From Streptomyces decoyicus (GTDB lineage Bacteria; Actinomycetota; Actinomycetes; Streptomycetales; Streptomycetaceae), in contig NZ_CP082301.1 in assembly GCF_019880305.1 (NCBI RefSeq), positions 7,874,001-7,938,000 of the forward strand: 64,000 nucleotides of DNA, in the 5' to 3' direction. This document shows, piece after piece, positions 60,616 through 64,000 of the stretch. Under the pieces are notes generated by a model. That model worked only from the letters and a program-made list of their open reading frames with translations. It made no database searches and was not told where the DNA came from. The stretch's first letter is position 1, and each line of letters starts with the position of its first letter. The position numbers and the translations under genes are program-made.

Positions 60616-61533
60616 GTGGCGGCCGTGGTGTTCGCGTTGCTCGCGGCCGCCAGCAATGCGCTGGCCACGGTGCTCCAGCGACGCGCGGCCCGCACGGTCC
60701 CGCTGTCCACCGGGCTGCGCCTCGGTCTGCTCGTCGATCTGCTGCACCGTGCCGTCTGGCTCGGCGGGATGCTCGCGGTCATCGCCGCGGCCTGCTTCCA
60801 GGCGCTGGCCCTGTCGCAGGGAGCGCTGTCGGTGGTGCAGCCCCTCTTCGTCCTGGAACTCCCCCTGGCCCTGCTCATCGGACGGGTCATCCTCGGCGGA
60901 CACATCTCCCGCGGTGGATGGACGGGGGTGGCGCTGCTCGTCGTCGGCCTCGGCTGCGCCCTCGCGGCCGCCGCGCCCACCATCGGCACCGACCATGCCG
61001 CGTTCAGCAGCTGGGTGCCCGCGCTCGTGGTCTGCGCCGCGGTGATCGCCACGGCGGCCGCTGCCGCACTCCGCCGTGGCGAGGGCGGTGTACGGGCGGC
61101 CTGCTTCGCCGGGGCGACGGCGGTCGCCTACGCGCTCACCGCGGCGTTGATGAAGGACGCCACCCACGCCTGGCAGACCGGCGGCCCCGCCGCGTTCTTC
61201 ACGGCGTGGCAGACCTACGGCTTCGCCGCCGCCGGGGTGACGGCCCTCTTCCTGCTGGAGAACGCCATGCAGTCGGGCCCGCTGACCGCCTCGCAGCCGG
61301 TCCTCACCCTCGGAGACGCGCTGGTGAGTCTGTCGCTGGGCGTCACCCTCTACGACGAACGGGTCCGGACCGCCTGGTGGCTGATCCCCGAATGCCTCGG
61401 CATCGCGCTGGTCCTGTGGGGCGCCGTGCTGCTCTCCCGCGTCGCGCTGGCCCGGGACCTGACCGGGGTTCAGGACAAGACGCCCGCGGCCGCCCGCGAG
61501 AGCGGTGCGGAGCCCGGACCGGCGGATACGTGA
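60616..61533 (+). CDS. DMT-superfamily transporter
   Basis: This 305-residue membrane protein has nine or ten helices (VFALLAAASNALATVLQRRA, FVLELPLALLIGRVILGG, VTALFLLENAMQSGPLTASQ) in the EamA/NIPA-like pattern. Motifs such as GALSVVQPL and SQPVLTLGDALVSL fit uncharacterised actinobacterial DMT transporters. GTG 60616 is chosen since AGGAGG (60603-60608) lies 7 nt upstream. A GTG 60 bases upstream adds Gly-rich residues. No partner genes. Confidence 0.88.
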   Translation: MAAVVFALLAAASNALATVLQRRAARTVPLSTGLRLGLLVDLLHRAVWLGGMLAVIAAACFQALALSQGALSVVQPLFVLELPLALLIGRVILGGHISRGGWTGVALLVVGLGCALAAAAPTIGTDHAAFSSWVPALVVCAAVIATAAAAALRRGEGGVRAACFAGATAVAYALTAALMKDATHAWQTGGPAAFFTAWQTYGFAAAGVTALFLLENAMQSGPLTASQPVLTLGDALVSLSLGVTLYDERVRTAWWLIPECLGIALVLWGAVLLSRVALARDLTGVQDKTPAAARESGAEPGPADT

Positions 61534-61590
61534 GCGCCGTGCGGCGCCCCGCGGCACCCCTGGACAGGGTCGCGGCCGGACGCTGTCGCC

Positions 61591-61725
61591 TCACAGCATG
61601 ACGTGCTTGACCCAGAAGTCGTCCGGCCCGAGGCCGAGCGCGCGGGCCGGCCGTGGCGCCGGCTCCAGCGGGGTCGGCCATGTCCCGAGCACTGCCCGTG
61701 CCGGGGCGCCACTGCCCGAACTCAT
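61591..61725 (-). pseudogene. N-terminal remnant of a D-cysteine desulfhydrase/ACC deaminase-like gene
   Basis: A 44-codon frame reads LGTWPTPLEPAPRPARALGL and continues with GPDDFWVK, then stops after HVML. This is the conserved start of the PLP-dependent D-cysteine desulfhydrase/ACC deaminase family (PTPLEPAPRL...DDLWVKRDDLTG). It ends exactly where the RDD motif and the PLP lysine should follow. The remaining ~280 codons are missing. Confidence 0.65.
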
Positions 61726-61803
61726 CGGCTACGTCCTTCCGTCGGCCCTGATCTCGTCGTCCGCCCGCCAGCGTGTCATGCCGTGCCCGCCGGCGGGCTC
61801 CCT

Positions 61804-62580
61804 TCAGCCGGCGGCCTCCGCACCGGCGTCGTCCATCAGGCCCACGAACATCGTCCGGTGCAGCTGGTCGACATGCCGCCGGGCGACCTCGGTCGCGCCC
61901 ACCGGATCACCGCGGCGCAGGGCGTCGACCAGAGCGCGGTGTTCGCAGTTGGACCGCTGGAGGGTGTCGAGCGGATAGGGCAGGTAGTAGCGGTAGAGGT
62001 CCTGGAGCACCGCGCCGTACGGTGCGGCGGCGAAGGCGACGCCCGTGGCGTCCGCCACCGCGAGGTGGAACCGTTCGTCGTGGCTGCGGAACTCGGTCCA
62101 GCTCCCGGCCGCGTCCATCTCGCCGACCAGTTGGTCGAGGACGTCGAGGGCGGCTTCGCCTGCCTGGAGGGCCGCCAGATGGGCGATCCCGCATTCGAGG
62201 ACGAGCCGGTGGTCGATCAGCCGGTGGACCTCGGCCGCTGCCGCCCGGTAGGCCGCGGCCTCGGTGACCGTCCCCTTCGCGGGCCGCTCGGCGACGAGGG
62301 TGCCGCCGGTCCGGCCGCGCCGGCGTTCCAGCACGCCGTCGGCGTGCAGCGAGGTGAGTGCGCGGCGGACGGTGATGTCCCCGACGCCCAGTGCCGCGGC
62401 GATCTCGTCGGTCGGCGGGAGGCGCTCGCCGGGTGCCAGCAGGCCGAGCTCGACGGCGAGGGCGATACGGGCGCGCACCGTGTCCAGGGCGGAGAGCCGT
62501 TGGATGCCACCCAGTGGCGGGGCATTCAGGCCCCGCACCGCGGCCTCGGCGTCCGTGGCGTCGGGAAGGTGTCCGGGCAT
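61804..62580 (-). CDS. GntR-family regulator, FadR subgroup
   Basis: This 258-residue regulator has a winged helix at ~28-100 (VELGLLAPGERLPPTDEIAA, GVGDITVRRALTSLHADGVL) and an FCD ligand domain with the metal-binding pattern of Asp/His residues (DERFHLAVADATG, CEHRALVDALRRGD, ARRHVDQLH). It is divergent from the nitrilase-superfamily gene over a 141-bp AT-rich spacer with several dyads and likely controls it. Confidence 0.92.
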   Translation of the reverse strand: MPGHLPDATDAEAAVRGLNAPPLGGIQRLSALDTVRARIALAVELGLLAPGERLPPTDEIAAALGVGDITVRRALTSLHADGVLERRRGRTGGTLVAERPAKGTVTEAAAYRAAAAEVHRLIDHRLVLECGIAHLAALQAGEAALDVLDQLVGEMDAAGSWTEFRSHDERFHLAVADATGVAFAAAPYGAVLQDLYRYYLPYPLDTLQRSNCEHRALVDALRRGDPVGATEVARRHVDQLHRTMFVGLMDDAGAEAAG

Positions 62581-62597
62581 GACTCACTCTAACAAAC

Positions 62598-62626
62598 ATC
62601 TCATTATGAGATCTCTTGAATAAGAG
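62598..62626. promoter_or_regulatory. Nested dyads, probable FadR-type operator
   Basis: ATCTCAT-T-ATGAGAT (62598-62612) is a perfect palindrome directly followed by CTCTT-GAAT-AAGAG (62613-62626). They lie 18-46 bases before the gntR start in the divergent promoter, typical for GntR auto- and target control. Confidence 0.68.
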
Positions 62627-62721
62627 CTCATCTTGCTCTAATTTCATGCGGGTCCTGAAGTCCACCCCCGCGGCCCGTCGGCCACACCGCCGTCCGGCCA
62701 CTGAGAACGCAGGTGAGACCC

Positions 62722-63621
62722 GTGTCCCGACCCCTGCCCGTAGCCCTCGTCCAGGCACCGCCCCGCCCGGCCACGGCGCCCTTGTCCGGCTTCGCCGCGG
62801 AGGTCGGGGAGCTGATCGCGCGCTTCCCGCAGACCCGGCTCGTCGTCTATCCCGAGCTCCATCTGTGCGGCGTGACCGGGGGCGCCGACGGGTCCGAGGC
62901 CGAGCTGCGGGCGGCGGCCGAACCGCTGGACGGTCCCCGCGCGAGACAGCTCGCCGAGCTCGCCGGCGATCTGGGCATCTGGCTCGTACCCGGCAGCGTC
63001 TGCGAGCGGGGACCGGACGGCGAACTGTTCAACACGGCGCTGGCCTTCTCCCCGGAGGGCCGTCCCGCCGCCTCGTACCGCAAGATCTTCCCGTGGCGGC
63101 CGCACGAGCCCTACGACGCCGGGGACCGCTTCGTCGTTCTCGACCTGCCGGGGACCGGCCGGGTCGGCTTCTCGATCTGCTACGACGCCTGGTTCCCCGA
63201 AGTGGCCCGCCACCTCGCCTGGATGGGCGCCGAGGTGATCATCAACCCCGTCATGACCACCACTGCCGACCGCGCCCAGGAACTGGTGCTCGCCCGCGCC
63301 AACGCCATCGTCAACCAGGTGTTCGTGCTCAGCGTCAACACCGCGGGACCCACCGGCACCGGCCGCAGTCTCGTCGTCGACCCCGAAGGCCGGGTACGCA
63401 CCGAGGCCCCCGACCAGGGGCCCGCCGTCCTCACCGATGTGCTGGACCTCGACGACGTCACCCGGGTACGGGAGTTCGGTACGGCCGGGCTGAACCGTAT
63501 GTGGGACCAGTTCACCGACACCGACGCTCCGCTGGAACTCCCGCTCTACGACGGACGCATCGACCCACGCCGCTGGCGGCCCGCCGGCCCCGCCCCGTTC
63601 CCTCGCGGCACGGGCAGCTGA
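62722..63621 (+). CDS. Nitrilase-superfamily amidohydrolase
   Basis: This 299-residue C-N hydrolase has the catalytic triad Glu45 (YPEL), Lys121 (SYRKIFPW) and Cys153 (SICYDAWFPE). It probably hydrolyses an amide or N-carbamoyl group to ammonia and acid; true nitrilases are longer. GTG 62722 is used because AGGTGAG ends about 5 nt upstream; GTG 62713 is possible. It is followed after 51 bases by a permease and faced by a GntR regulator, so a nitrogen-compound utilisation locus is inferred. Confidence 0.92.
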   Translation: MSRPLPVALVQAPPRPATAPLSGFAAEVGELIARFPQTRLVVYPELHLCGVTGGADGSEAELRAAAEPLDGPRARQLAELAGDLGIWLVPGSVCERGPDGELFNTALAFSPEGRPAASYRKIFPWRPHEPYDAGDRFVVLDLPGTGRVGFSICYDAWFPEVARHLAWMGAEVIINPVMTTTADRAQELVLARANAIVNQVFVLSVNTAGPTGTGRSLVVDPEGRVRTEAPDQGPAVLTDVLDLDDVTRVREFGTAGLNRMWDQFTDTDAPLELPLYDGRIDPRRWRPAGPAPFPRGTGS

Positions 63622-63672
63622 CCGCCCGACCCCTTCCCACCCCGTATCGCGGCACATCCCCCGGAGCCACCC

Positions 63673-64000
63673 ATGGACCCCTCCGAGCACACGCTCGCCC
63701 GCACCCTCACCCTCAAGTCCGTCGTCCTGTTCGGGCTCGCGTACATGACCCCGCTGATCGTCCTGGGGACCTTCGGCGTCGTGGCCGACACCACCGGGGG
63801 TGCCGTTCCCACGGCCTATCTCCTCGCCCTGTGCGCCATGCTGTTCACCGCGCACAGCTACGGGAAGATGACGGCCGCATACCCGGTCGCCGGGTCGGCG
63901 TACACCTACGTCAGGGAAGCCATCGACGGACGCGTCGGCTTCCTCGTCGGCTGGGCGACGCTGCTCGACTACTTCTTCCTGCCCATGGTCATCTGGCTCA
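63673..64000 (+). CDS. APC-family permease, cut by window end
   Basis: The first 109 residues are present. They contain TM1 with FGLAYMTPLIVLGTFGVV (an APC substrate-site loop), TM2, and an AYPVAGSAYTYVREAID motif leading into TM3. This is an amino-acid/amine permease of the APC superfamily. GGAG precedes ATG 63673. It is probably co-transcribed with the nitrilase-like gene and imports its substrate. The rest lies beyond the window. Confidence 0.88.
   Translation, partial: MDPSEHTLARTLTLKSVVLFGLAYMTPLIVLGTFGVVADTTGGAVPTAYLLALCAMLFTAHSYGKMTAAYPVAGSAYTYVREAIDGRVGFLVGWATLLDYFFLPMVIWL

Noticed and set aside
1..64000. Search for tRNA, rRNA, insertion-sequence ends and prophage genes
   Set aside because: No tRNA-like cloverleaf motifs, transposase, integrase or terminal inverted repeats were recognised by eye; a covariance-model or homology search would be needed to exclude them fully.

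Overview
The window is about 72% GC by eye, with GTG and TTG starts, ATGA/GTGA overlaps, TAGCGT-type -10 boxes and actinobacterial gene families. It looks like a Streptomyces (or close relative) chromosome. I saw no rRNA, tRNA, CRISPR array or insertion sequence. Broken gene remnants (Lrp/AsnC, UvrA-like, D-cysteine desulfhydrase-like) point to local decay.

Region 1 (0.3-15 kb): a lipoprotein, then one forward-strand block for an actinobacterial uptake [NiFe]-hydrogenase of group 1h. It runs hhyS, hhyL, a NifU-like protein, two Cys- or domain-defined accessory proteins, an unrecognised 473-aa protein, the maturation protease, a 34-aa peptide, then hypA, hypB, hypF, hypC, hypD and hypE. Most junctions overlap by 4 bp. 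This is a complete set for making an enzyme that in this group scavenges trace H2. A strong hairpin closes the block.

Region 2 (15-38 kb): mixed accessory genes. These are a Tat-exported Dyp peroxidase, an orphan acyl-CoA carboxylase epsilon-like protein, an ArsR-type regulator facing a DHA2 efflux pump across paired dyads, two amino-acid permeases, a split LigD-type ligase/polymerase pair, an acyl-CoA ligase behind a MarR-type palindrome, and four SpoIIE/PP2C phosphatases with varied sensor modules (MASE1 neighbour, PAS, GAF, Cache plus HATPase). A fifth lies at 52 kb.

Region 3 (38-53 kb): a four-gene operon for a four-carbon sugar acid, probably D-threonate (DeoR regulator, DtnK kinase, PdxA2 dehydrogenase, MFS permease), with two matching operators. 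It is followed by a His-rich secreted protein, an alpha/beta hydrolase, a P450, an MFS exporter, a secreted M4 metalloprotease and small unknown proteins.

Region 4 (53-60.2 kb, reverse strand): a six-gene operon with a GntR/UTRA regulator, a 2x[4Fe-4S] ferredoxin, an SsuABC/TauABC-like ABC importer whose binding protein carries a NosL-like tail, and an AprA/FrdA-like flavoprotein fused to about 290 residues of HEAT repeats. The domain combination suggests an uncharacterised, probably sulfur- or nitrogen-related, oxidoreductase system. It is the best candidate here for something undescribed.

Region 5 (60.6-64 kb): a DMT transporter, a FadR-type GntR regulator, a nitrilase-superfamily amidohydrolase and an amino-acid permease that runs off the window. 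The last three look like an amide/nitrile or amine utilisation locus.
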